IMG/VR virus record: IMGVR_UViG_3300044742_000035
Span: 1-29,948 of that record
DNA: 29,948 nt
Origin: a virus
Direction: 5' to 3' (one strand)
A program made the position numbers and the translations under genes. Of this stretch, positions 20,105-26,322 are shown piece by piece (position 1 is the stretch's first letter; each line of letters begins with the position of its first letter). The notes under the pieces were generated by a model. The model made no database searches and was not told the DNA's origin. It worked only from the letters and a program-made list of their open reading frames with translations.

Positions 20105-20397
20105 CCGAGCCTACTTGCACGATGGGCGTTGGAACCGGAGACGGGGAGCTATTCGTGCATGGAACCTACGAAAGCATCAAAGCAGCGCAGGCCATCGTCA
20201 ACGACCGCGCTCGACTGCAGCACAACGAGGGCATCTACAAGGAACAGATCAGGGAACTGCGCCTGCTGCTGGGCCAGATGGTCCACAGGGTGCCGGGGAC
20301 ACGCGCCTACAACGAAACACGGGCGCTGGCCGCAGAGGTCGTTCTGACCGCACACATGAGTGAATACAAACCGGGAGAGGTAGCCAACAATGACTGA
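20101..20397 (+). CDS. Early protein upstream of ERF
   Basis: The 98-aa product (MTEPTCTMGVGTGDGEL) has a beta-like N-terminus and a long helical middle (YESIKAAQAIVNDRARLQHN and EQIRELRLLLGQMV). It overlaps the ERF gene by 8 bases, so the two are probably translated together, and a recombination-helper role is possible. No family recognised. Confidence 0.66.
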   Translation: MTEPTCTMGVGTGDGELFVHGTYESIKAAQAIVNDRARLQHNEGIYKEQIRELRLLLGQMVHRVPGTRAYNETRALAAEVVLTAHMSEYKPGEVANND

Positions 20398-21283
20398 GCA
20401 ACGCATCGAAGACACGCCCTACGCACCCCCAGCACCAGCGGTCAAGATGGACACCGAGCCACGCAACATGGCTCCATGGCCTGTCGTGCCGAAGGTCTAC
20501 CGCGCCATCAACAAGGTGCAGGCGGCGCTCGCCAAGGTGGGCATCGCCAAGGACCGCAAGAACGTCCAGCAGAGCTACAGCTTCAGGGGCGTGGACGACA
20601 TGTACAACGTGCTGTGCCCGCTGCTCTCTGAGCATGGCCTGTGCATCCTGCCGCGCATGTTGAGTCGCGAACTGGTCGAGCGCGTGAGTGCCAAGAACAC
20701 CGCGCTGTTCTACGTCACGGTCGATGCCGAGTTCGACTTCGTGTGCGCCGAGGACGGCAGCAAGCACACCGTCAAGACGTACGGTGAGGCCATGGACATC
20801 GCTGACAAGGCAACCAACAAGGCGATGAGTGCGGCCTACAAGTACGCCTGCATGCAGGCCTTCTCGATCCCGACACAGGGTGACAACGACGCCGACGCCA
20901 CGACGCACGATGTACTGGCCGCTCCGCGCCAGAGCCTTCCAGACGACGAACTGGAAGCGGCCCAGATGACACGGCTCGCACGGGTCGCATCAACCCTGAT
21001 CGATCTGGTGACGGAGGAGGAGGACCCCACGGTCGACAACGAGTGGAAGATTTGGGAAATCATCGAGCCCATTACGGACAACGGGGAGAAGATGTATCTC
21101 GGTCGTTTGCTGGGCCCGAAGGAAAGCCGCGTGCGCAGCCGGATGAAAGAGGTTGCCGACATCAAGCGTGGCGTAGTCAAGCCTGTAGCCAACACGACGC
21201 GCGTCCAGACCGGGCCCGGGCTCAAGAAAACCCACGTCCGTGGCGACGAGCCCGAGCATCCAGCCAGAGGTAACGACGCATGA
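20390..21283 (+). CDS. erf: ERF-family single-strand annealing protein
   Basis: The 297-aa protein belongs to the ERF superfamily of phage recombinases (P22 Erf, Pfam ERF), which coat single-stranded DNA and pair complementary strands. Diagnostic segments are YSFRGVDDMYNVL at 63-75, the following HGLCILP, YGEAMDIADKATNKAMSAAY (131-150) and FSIPT near 159. The C-terminal third is acidic then basic and less conserved, as usual. No 5'-3' exonuclease gene is seen beside it; the leftward VRR-NUC enzyme may serve the same pathway. The start at 20390 overlaps the upstream gene by 8 bases. Confidence 0.9.
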   Translation: MTEQRIEDTPYAPPAPAVKMDTEPRNMAPWPVVPKVYRAINKVQAALAKVGIAKDRKNVQQSYSFRGVDDMYNVLCPLLSEHGLCILPRMLSRELVERVSAKNTALFYVTVDAEFDFVCAEDGSKHTVKTYGEAMDIADKATNKAMSAAYKYACMQAFSIPTQGDNDADATTHDVLAAPRQSLPDDELEAAQMTRLARVASTLIDLVTEEEDPTVDNEWKIWEIIEPITDNGEKMYLGRLLGPKESRVRSRMKEVADIKRGVVKPVANTTRVQTGPGLKKTHVRGDEPEHPARGNDA

Positions 21284-21627
21284 CCGCACAAGTGATCACC
21301 GACGCGCAGCTATTCGAGACGCTGCACTGGCTTGAGGACAACGGTAGGAAGGCGGCACAGGCGCGGGCGCATCGCGTCTATCTGGAGGAGTATCTGGCCC
21401 ACCAGCGCGCCAAGATCGCGCAGGAGTGCATGGATGAGGGTGAGTCCGCAGCGAAGGCCGACATCAAGGCGAAGGCGTCCCCTGCGTACCTGACAACCCT
21501 GACGGGCCTGAAGGCAGCGATCGAGGAGGATGAGTTCTTCCGCTGGCACCGCACGCACGCCGATGCAATCGTGAGTGCATGGCAGACACTGAGTGCGAAC
21601 CGTCGCTCTCTTGAGCGTGGCACATGA
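21280..21627 (+). CDS. ERF-associated small protein
   Basis: This 115-aa protein (MTAQVITDAQLFETLHWLE) is almost entirely helical and charged (RVYLEEYLAHQRAKIAQECM, AYLTTLTGLKAAIEEDEFF). Small helical proteins encoded directly after ERF genes are common in phages and are often annotated as hypothetical or as recombination partners. It starts in ATGA overlap with ERF. It ends 15 bases after the -35 of element D, so the next promoter begins inside its coding end. Confidence 0.7.
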   Translation: MTAQVITDAQLFETLHWLEDNGRKAAQARAHRVYLEEYLAHQRAKIAQECMDEGESAAKADIKAKASPAYLTTLTGLKAAIEEDEFFRWHRTHADAIVSAWQTLSANRRSLERGT

Positions 21628-21646
21628 ACCTGTTAGCCTCCGTCTG
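21611..21646 (+). promoter_or_regulatory. Degenerate promoter/operator element D
   Basis: TTGAGC (21611-21616) is followed by exactly 17 bases and then TAGCC-TCC-GTCTG (21634-21646). The right half of the dyad is identical to elements A and B and the left half differs at two positions. It lies 20 bases before the Cro/YdaS-like gene, whose product could bind here with lower affinity to control its own level. Confidence 0.6.
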
Positions 21647-21665
21647 ATACATCAAGGAGCAAACA

Positions 21666-21950
21666 ATGTTCAATCGAGAAACCGTGAAGCTGCCGCGCTA
21701 CAAATCCAAGCGGGGGCACGTCCTCGTCCATGGGCTTGAGGGCGTAAACAAACTCGGACTGTCCACGCGCTCCATCGCGCGCCAGCTTAAGGTCACGCCG
21801 CAGACGCTGCTCATCTGGAAGGACAAGGCCGAGAAGGATCGCAACTTCCTGCTGCCCGGGGAGCAGGTTCCTGCGCTGTCCAAGGCGCTTGGCATCGCGC
21901 CATACTACTTCCGGCCTGACCTGTGGCCGAACGAAACGTGGAGGTTCTGA
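21666..21950 (+). CDS. Cro/YdaS-like DNA-binding regulator
   Basis: The 94-aa protein (start at 21666 after AAGGAGCAAACA) has a helix-turn-helix at about residues 32-52 (LSTRSIARQLKVTPQTLLIW), then PGEQVPALSKALGI and the C-terminal APYYFRPDLWPNE. The closing RPDxWP element after an ALSxALGI helix is typical of YdaS/Cro-type phage repressors. Basic N-terminus. It is the only clear sequence-specific regulator in the window and sits under element D, which makes it the best candidate ligand for the CAGAC-N3-GTCTG operators. Whether it represses or activates is unknown. Confidence 0.75.
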   Translation: MFNRETVKLPRYKSKRGHVLVHGLEGVNKLGLSTRSIARQLKVTPQTLLIWKDKAEKDRNFLLPGEQVPALSKALGIAPYYFRPDLWPNETWRF

Positions 21951-22129
21951 TGGATCAACAGACGCTACTGCATCAGCACAGCAACCTGAAGTTCGTGCAG
22001 GAGAACACGCGCCGCACTCCCGATCTGCCAACGATCGAGATGTACAAGCCTGAAGGTCACAACGGAGACATGCTGGTGCTGCTCGCGTGCGTGTTCGCGC
22101 TGGGCGTGGTGCTGGGAATGTTTTTGTAG
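21950..22129 (+). CDS. 59-aa tail-anchored membrane protein
   Basis: This protein starts at the ATG at 21950 (MDQQTLLHQHSNLKFVQEN), overlapping the regulator stop as TGATG, and ends with a hydrophobic helix (MLVLLACVFALGVVLGMFL). The first 38 residues are polar. One membrane pass with a cytoplasmic N-terminus is likely. Function unknown; co-expression with the regulator is implied by overlap. Confidence 0.68.
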   Translation: MDQQTLLHQHSNLKFVQENTRRTPDLPTIEMYKPEGHNGDMLVLLACVFALGVVLGMFL

Positions 22130-22170
22130 CACCGGGCCGTAATCATGCGGCTCGTCATAAGGAGAATCAA

Positions 22171-22821
22171 ATGCCACGATGGCTGCTTGCTTTATTCGCA
22201 GCGTTTCCGTTGCTCGCGCACGGGGGTGTGGTCACCATCACCTTCGAGAATCCTGAAACCTACATGCTCGGACAGGCGACGAACTTCGTCACTGGTGGCC
22301 TGCGTTTCTCTCCACCGTGCGCGAATGCACACGCAGGCCACTCTGACATTGGACCGTCAGGGGCTTGGCTGTCATCGGACAAGGACAACAGCAACTGCGA
22401 AATCCTGAACAGTAGCTATCTGGGCGTGGGCTTCGAGGACTTCTACGTCGATCGCTTCGGCCAGTCGTTCACGCTGCTTGGCCTAGCTGGCCTCGGCTAC
22501 GACGGGCACACCGACTTCCAAGTGATGTCTTCGAGGGGCGGCATCTTCAATGGGAGCGTCAGAGATGATGCCCCTGTTGGCTACGATTTCTTCACGCTCA
22601 CTGGCCCGCTGTGGACCGACATCACATGGTTCACGCTGCGCAACACCGACGATCACACCTTCCACATGCACATGGGCTGGGATGACATCCGCTATTCATA
22701 CCGTGTCGATGAGCCCCCGACATGGTTGCTGTTGGCATTGCCGATTGTGGGCTTTGTGATTGCTCGACAGGAACGAAAACACTCCAGAGGTAAAGCTAAC
22801 CAGAGGGGTCAATCATGCTAA
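22171..22821 (+). CDS. Exported protein with PEP-CTERM-like sorting tail
   Basis: The 216-aa product starts at the ATG at 22171 after CATAAGGAGAATCAA, with a Sec signal peptide (MPRWLLALFAAFPLLAHGG). The body is beta-rich with four Cys and closes with MGWDDIRYSYRV. The C-terminus reads DEPPTWLLLALPIVGFVIARQERKH (181-204 in two parts: EPPTW then a 14-residue membrane segment, then RQERKH). This order, E-P-x-[ST]-W, hydrophobic helix, basic cluster, is that of PEP-CTERM proteins processed by exosortase in EPS-forming proteobacteria; the preceding DDIxY strand is also typical. A 12-residue extra tail is unusual. The product is expected at the host envelope or surface. Confidence 0.75.
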   Translation: MPRWLLALFAAFPLLAHGGVVTITFENPETYMLGQATNFVTGGLRFSPPCANAHAGHSDIGPSGAWLSSDKDNSNCEILNSSYLGVGFEDFYVDRFGQSFTLLGLAGLGYDGHTDFQVMSSRGGIFNGSVRDDAPVGYDFFTLTGPLWTDITWFTLRNTDDHTFHMHMGWDDIRYSYRVDEPPTWLLLALPIVGFVIARQERKHSRGKANQRGQSC

Positions 22822-23432
22822 GAAGAAAATTTCTAGCCACAGCAGCACTCGGCGCAATGGCACCCGTCAGTTGCGCGACAGCGGGATGGTGCGGAAGCTA
22901 CTACGACGGCGATGGCTGGGTGAAAAAGTGGTGTGAACCTACGCCGCCGCAATGGGATGGCTACAGGCAATTCAACTCCGCGTACGAGGGCGTTGCGGCA
23001 GCGATCGGTGCCAAGCCGATGCCGGGGAATGCCGTGTTCGTGCCGAGAGAGCAAGTCGGCTATTACGCGCAACTGAACGGCACTGAGTATTCGGACTTCG
23101 GTGATTTGGCAGACTTGATCAGCGTCGGCTACGCGGTGGGCGGCGCGTATGGCTTCATGCGCGCGGGTCCACGCGGCTCAGTGGTCGCAGGCACTCTCGT
23201 AGCGGGCACCTTGGCGTTAGGCTGGCTCGCCTACAACGCTTCGGTCGTCATGTACAAGTACCCCACTTCGATTCTCGGGGAGGCAAACCCTTCACCCGCC
23301 AGCGTTGCAGCCGGGACGCCGCTCACCCTGCACGGCACTAACGCGGGGTCGTTATCTGGCGGCTTACCGGCAGGTGCAAGCATCACAGGAGGCATCGGCA
23401 GCGGCGGCTGGCTCGTCATAAGGTTGCAATGA
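22815..23432 (+). CDS. Exported/membrane protein with twin-arginine-like signal
   Basis: The 205-aa protein begins MLRRKFLATAALGAMAPVSC, an RRxFL signal resembling a Tat leader, with possible cleavage after ATA. A 20-residue Tyr/Trp-rich part follows, then AVGGAYGF and a central membrane-like helix (SVVAGTLVAGTLALGWLAYN), then a Gly/Ser/Ala-rich tail (GTNAGSLSGGLPAGASITGG). It overlaps the PEP-CTERM-like gene by 7 bases and the next membrane gene by 4, so the three probably act together. No family recognised; envelope location is inferred. Confidence 0.65.
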   Translation: MLRRKFLATAALGAMAPVSCATAGWCGSYYDGDGWVKKWCEPTPPQWDGYRQFNSAYEGVAAAIGAKPMPGNAVFVPREQVGYYAQLNGTEYSDFGDLADLISVGYAVGGAYGFMRAGPRGSVVAGTLVAGTLALGWLAYNASVVMYKYPTSILGEANPSPASVAAGTPLTLHGTNAGSLSGGLPAGASITGGIGSGGWLVIRLQ

Positions 23433-23614
23433 TGAAACGCACCATCATCCCGATCATTGGTTTTGCATTCGCTTTCTACATCCTCTTCACTCGAATACTG
23501 CCGCCACCGGGAGAACCGGGATTTTGGCCTTTGCTAATCGGGATCGTTTTCTTTACCGGCTTCGGCATCGTGCTGTTCGAGCTTTGGCTACGGAAGGAAA
23601 AAACAAAGGGCTAA
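23429..23614 (+). CDS. Two-helix small membrane protein
   Basis: This protein of 60-61 aa (two adjacent ATGs at 23429 and 23432) has two hydrophobic helices, about residues 5-22 and 31-51, separated by LPPPGEPGFWP, and a basic tail WLRKEKTKG. Its size and topology would suit a holin, or a membrane partner for the two exported proteins. Curiously the loop-helix-basic tail (GEPGFWPLLIG ... RKEK) also echoes the PEP-CTERM layout of the protein two genes upstream. A terminator hairpin follows 5 bases after the stop. Confidence 0.62.
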   Translation: MMKRTIIPIIGFAFAFYILFTRILPPPGEPGFWPLLIGIVFFTGFGIVLFELWLRKEKTKG

Positions 23615-23619
23615 GATTT

Positions 23620-23656
23620 GATCTGCCGCGCATGACAGGCGGCAGATCGCGATCTT
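23620..23656 (+). terminator. Rho-independent-like terminator
   Basis: GATCTGCCGC (23620-23629) and GCGGCAGATC (23639-23648) form a perfect 10-base stem with a 9-base loop, followed by GCGATCTTTTCC. The T run is short and offset by six bases, so termination may be partial. It separates the three-gene exported block from the Pro-rich gene. Confidence 0.7.
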
Positions 23657-23674
23657 TTCCTAGGAGCAATAAGA

Positions 23675-24202
23675 ATGGCACAAGGTAAGCAATGGCTTAA
23701 CGTAGTCATCTTCGACTACAGCGGGAATCCAACTCCCGCAACGATTTTAATTCTGAGTGCGGCCAGCCCACCGCAGCGTCCCACGCCGGGACCAACACCA
23801 CCCGGATTGCCGGATGGCATCTGGGGTCCGTCTGACCCGCGTCCGACTCTGCCAATCGCTGGCTGGGACCCGGGCACCGGAAACTTCCCGGGTGGACCCG
23901 GGCAACCGCCGCTAGTCATCTGGGGGCCGGGTGACCCGCGTCCGACGTTGCCGATCGCTGGTTGGAATCCGGGCACCGGGCAATTCCCAGACGGACCGGG
24001 AACACCAACCCCGCCGCCGCTAGTGCCGACGCCGCCTACGGAAACCGCGCCCGGTGTAGCAATCGTGCGTAACGCACCCTCTGAGGGCATGACGCCACCG
24101 GCAGACATGCCAAGCGCAACGTACTCGGACGTGTACTACGGCCCGGGCAAGGTTGCTAAGGCATGGGTCGGCCCATACATCGAGCATCACCCCGGTAGTT
24201 AG
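23675..24202 (+). CDS. Proline-rich repeat protein
   Basis: The 175-aa product (MAQGKQWLNVVIFDYSGNP) starts after TAGGAGCAATAAGA. About a quarter of residues are Pro. Two 33-residue repeats run GIWGPSDPRPTLPIAGWDPG then VIWGPGDPRPTLPIAGWNPG with TGNFPGGPG/TGQFPDGPG, followed by a Pro/Thr linker and a C-terminal SDVYYGPGKVAKAWVGPYIE. I have seen similar IWGPxxP-type proteins in other phages with no proven role; a flexible virion or surface adhesin-like fibre is possible. No signal peptide. Its stop overlaps that of the convergent leftward gene. Confidence 0.65.
   Translation: MAQGKQWLNVVIFDYSGNPTPATILILSAASPPQRPTPGPTPPGLPDGIWGPSDPRPTLPIAGWDPGTGNFPGGPGQPPLVIWGPGDPRPTLPIAGWNPGTGQFPDGPGTPTPPPLVPTPPTETAPGVAIVRNAPSEGMTPPADMPSATYSDVYYGPGKVAKAWVGPYIEHHPGS
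23818..23979 (+). repeat. Tandem coding repeat, 99-base unit
   Basis: Two copies of about 63 conserved bases start at 23818 and 23917 (unit length 99 bases, 33 codons). Base differences are mostly synonymous or conservative (ACTCTG/ACGTTG, GGCTGGGAC/GGTTGGAAT), so the protein repeat is under purifying selection rather than a very recent duplication. Confidence 0.75.
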
Positions 24203-24594
24203 GCACCTTCGAGGTCGTAGGACCAGACCTCTGCACCCGCGCCTTCCAAGTCGAAGGCGACGGGTGCGACGGGCGCACTCCAGCGCACGTCACCCTTGAC
24301 CTTCAACACCCCCAGCAACTGGCTACGCATCGCGTCCTGCAGATCAAAGCCGACGCCCGCACTCCAGCCCACGTTACCCCTGACTCCCATGTGACCGTCG
24401 AGCTTGCCGCGCACGGCAGCGATGGCGAACTGACCCGTGAACGGTTCAGAGCCTTCGAGGTTGAACGGCTGCGGTAGCTTCCACCCAACACTACCCTTGA
24501 CCTTTAAAGCGCCACGTATCGGTGCGGCTTTGGTGTCAAGGTTGAACCGCTTTGGGTGCGGAGGCTTTCCCTTTTTCAAGGTCAACTTCGCCAT
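24199..24594 (-). CDS. Beta-repeat protein, end of leftward operon
   Basis: The 131-aa protein (MAKLTLKKGKPPHPKRFNL) is basic at its start, then shows three imperfect repeats of the type [KR]-V-K/R-G-x-V-x-W: LKVKGSVGWKLPQPFNLEG, VRGNVGWSAGVGFDLQ and LKVKGDVRWSAPVAPVAF, each followed by F[ND]LEG or FDLQ. This suggests a small beta-solenoid or multi-strand repeat. It overlaps the lipoprotein gene by 59 bases and its stop overlaps the convergent Pro-rich gene. Function unknown; last gene of the leftward late block in this window. Confidence 0.65.
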   Translation of the reverse strand: MAKLTLKKGKPPHPKRFNLDTKAAPIRGALKVKGSVGWKLPQPFNLEGSEPFTGQFAIAAVRGKLDGHMGVRGNVGWSAGVGFDLQDAMRSQLLGVLKVKGDVRWSAPVAPVAFDLEGAGAEVWSYDLEGA

Positions 24595-24724
24595 CTGATT
24601 TGAAAGTTACCTCAAGAAATTTAACCGTTGCACAGAACCCCAGACAGACAGCCATCTCCTCTGCGTTGCGCGTCGCTGCGCAGCTAAGGAGGAGGCACGA
24701 CATCAGCAGGATTAGTTTTTTCAT
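24536..24724 (-). CDS. Small lipoprotein, possible outer-membrane spanin
   Basis: The 62-aa product starts MKKLILLMSCLLLSCAATRN, a signal peptide with lipobox LLSC at 12-15 (modified Cys15). The mature part is about 48 residues with two more Cys (VCLGFC) and a Lys/Pro tail. It overlaps the coiled-coil gene upstream by 41 bases and the repeat gene downstream by 59. Small phage lipoproteins overlapping a neighbour are often outer-membrane spanins (Rz1-like), but no inner-membrane partner is seen, so this is only a possibility. Confidence 0.6.
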   Translation of the reverse strand: MKKLILLMSCLLLSCAATRNAEEMAVCLGFCATVKFLEVTFKSDGEVDLEKGKASAPKAVQP

Positions 24725-24836
24725 TCACTTGCTTCTCCAGTGCGCCGACACGGCCCGCGAGAAACAGCACGCGCTGCGTCAGTGTTGCAATCAGTGTTTG
24801 TGCTTCAGTCAGCATCGCTTCGGGATCGAGTTTCAC
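24684..24836 (-). CDS. 50-aa coiled-coil protein after fibre gene
   Basis: A GTG at 24836 overlaps the fibre stop (GTGA) and opens a frame of 50 aa ending at 24684: KLDPEAMLTEAQTLIATL followed by TQRVLFLAGRVGALEKQVNE, a clear heptad pattern, and a Pro-rich end. It fills the space between the fibre and the lipoprotein gene with the same type of coupling as the rest of the operon. It lacks a membrane helix, which argues against an inner-membrane spanin. A fibre chaperone or trimerisation helper is conceivable. Confidence 0.55.
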   Translation of the reverse strand: MKLDPEAMLTEAQTLIATLTQRVLFLAGRVGALEKQVNEKTNPADVVPPP

Positions 24837-25648
24837 GCGATCCTCGTAACGTAGATGCGTTGTTCATTCAATGAGCCAGAGGCAAGGCTGCAGCAGAATG
24901 TTGCTGCGACACCCAACAACCAATTCTTTGAACCGCTCACGCTCAGATACGGGGCAAACGCGCCGAACCAGAAGCCCGGTGGCGGCGAAAAGTCAAACAG
25001 GTTGGGCGAGTCATCAAGGAACGGCGACACGTTGCCGCAGAATGGCGGCGGGCCTGAGTGGATGGCTATCCAGCCCGGTATCTGTTCACCCCCTACGACA
25101 TTCATATCCCACGTGCCAACACCTGCAAGATTGATCGTGAGGAACTCGAAGCGCAGCACGGCACCGATCGGCAACCTGCGTGTCACGCCACGCTGGTAGC
25201 CGCCGTAGTCCTGCCACAGACTCGCTTGCGGCGCAGGTACGCCCGGGCAAGGGTTGAATCGATCCGCGATCAGGTTGGAACTATGGGCCGCATCGGTGCC
25301 GTTGGCATCGACTATCCACGCCATGCGGCCAGCAAGAGCCGTGACCCCGGGAACAACGAAGCGCTCGGCTCCGTTCTGGAACAATAAAAAGCCGCCGCCG
25401 ACAGGCCAATCGGCCACCCGAGTGCCAGCGGCGCAAAACCAATCCGACAGGTCGCGCCCATCAGTAGCAACGAAGCCCGTGTTGTACGGCAGTCTCGCGC
25501 CCGCATCGAGCGGATCGAAGAGAGAAGCCAAGTCATTATTGCCCCGGTAACCAGATATGAAACCGGTAGCGCCAGCCGTCGATCCCGGGTGGAAGAGGGA
25601 GTCCAGATCGTTGCCGCCACCGTAGACGGTGACAAATCCAGTGGTCAT
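24833..25648 (-). CDS. Tail fibre/appendage protein with DLxxLF repeats
   Basis: The 271-aa protein starts at the ATG at 25648 (MTTGFVTVYGGGNDLDSLF), sharing ATGA with the upstream fibre stop; the longer frame to 25801 is rejected. The first 70 residues contain three repeats: TGFVTVYGGGNDLDSLF, TGFISGYRGNNDLASLFDP and TGFVATDGRDLSDWF. The rest is beta-rich with FFCGNVSPFLDD-like loops and a C-terminal hydrophobic stretch (NWLLGVAATFCCSLASGS). N-terminal GxxDLxxLF repeats are known to me from other phage tail proteins. A receptor-contact or fibre-associated role is inferred. Confidence 0.65.
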   Translation of the reverse strand: MTTGFVTVYGGGNDLDSLFHPGSTAGATGFISGYRGNNDLASLFDPLDAGARLPYNTGFVATDGRDLSDWFCAAGTRVADWPVGGGFLLFQNGAERFVVPGVTALAGRMAWIVDANGTDAAHSSNLIADRFNPCPGVPAPQASLWQDYGGYQRGVTRRLPIGAVLRFEFLTINLAGVGTWDMNVVGGEQIPGWIAIHSGPPPFCGNVSPFLDDSPNLFDFSPPPGFWFGAFAPYLSVSGSKNWLLGVAATFCCSLASGSLNEQRIYVTRIA

Positions 25649-26274
25649 GGAGTCGGCGTAGCAACAATTTGAGTGCCACGTATGGTGCCACCGCTGCGTA
25701 TTGAAGACCCGAACAGCGCACCGGTCACGATGCACGAGGCGAACTGCACAGCGGTGTTGAGCGCAGCGTACGCAGCCGGGTTGAAGTTGCCCGTGTGCCA
25801 CGCGGTCGATACGTCCTGCTTGGTGGCCGGGTCGAAATTACCCGTATGCCATGCAGTGGCAATCAACTGGTACGGCACCAGCATCGCGGTGACAGTGTCC
25901 TGACTCGTCAGCGCGCTGCCCTGCGGCACCAGCGGATCGTATGGTGTGGTGCTGAAGAAGCTCTTCGCAGTGATACCTGTGGCGTCGATCTTTAAAGCTT
26001 CAGCACCAAGGATCGAGGCCAGCATGATGCCGAGCCCGCTACGAGTCCAGCCAGAGGTCGGCTCGTTCTGCCACGTGATGCCCGGTGAGGTCAGGTCGCC
26101 ATCGAGGAACTTGAACGGTGCCTGCATGCCGCCGCGACCGAAGCGATCGAGCGAGTCACTCATCGCCTGCGCCAGATCATCGAGCGTCTGGTTGGCCCAC
26201 TCGGCCTCGACAAACTCACCCGGCACCACGGGCGGCAGTGGTAGCGTGTAGGTCCCTGCAGCGTTACGGCTCAT
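25645..26274 (-). CDS. Tail fibre protein
   Basis: The 209-aa protein has the characteristic fibre N-terminus MSRNAAGTYTLPLPPVVPG followed by EWANQTLDDLAQAMSDSL and GRGGMQAPFKFLDGD, widely seen at the start of podovirus tail fibres (Bcep22/BPP-1-like), which attaches them to the tail. The C-terminal half carries two copies of TAWHTGNF(D/N)PA, a fibre shaft repeat. The start at 26274 has AAGGA 6-9 bases upstream. It is short for a complete fibre, so the downstream 271-aa protein may form the tip. Confidence 0.82.
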   Translation of the reverse strand: MSRNAAGTYTLPLPPVVPGEFVEAEWANQTLDDLAQAMSDSLDRFGRGGMQAPFKFLDGDLTSPGITWQNEPTSGWTRSGLGIMLASILGAEALKIDATGITAKSFFSTTPYDPLVPQGSALTSQDTVTAMLVPYQLIATAWHTGNFDPATKQDVSTAWHTGNFNPAAYAALNTAVQFASCIVTGALFGSSIRSGGTIRGTQIVATPTP

Positions 26275-26277
26275 GGA

Positions 26278-26322
26278 TCATTCCTTCTGGGCAGGCTTCG
26301 CGCGCCCGTTCGTGGTCTTCAT
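26278..26322 (-). CDS. Possible 14-aa leader peptide
   Basis: An ATG at 26322 shares ATGA with the stop of the 606-aa gene and opens a 14-codon frame (MKTTNGRAKPAQKE) that ends 4 bases before the fibre start. It keeps the coupling style of the operon and would carry ribosomes to the fibre gene. It is too short for functional claims and may be chance. Confidence 0.25.
   Translation of the reverse strand: MKTTNGRAKPAQKE

Noticed and set aside
24833-25801. Diversity-generating retroelement, as in the related phage BPP-1
   Set aside because: No reverse transcriptase gene and no template/variable repeat pair was seen near the fibre genes.
26278-26322. Firm call of a 14-aa gene
   Set aside because: The ATGA junction is attractive, but 14 codons are too few to exclude chance; listed only at low confidence.
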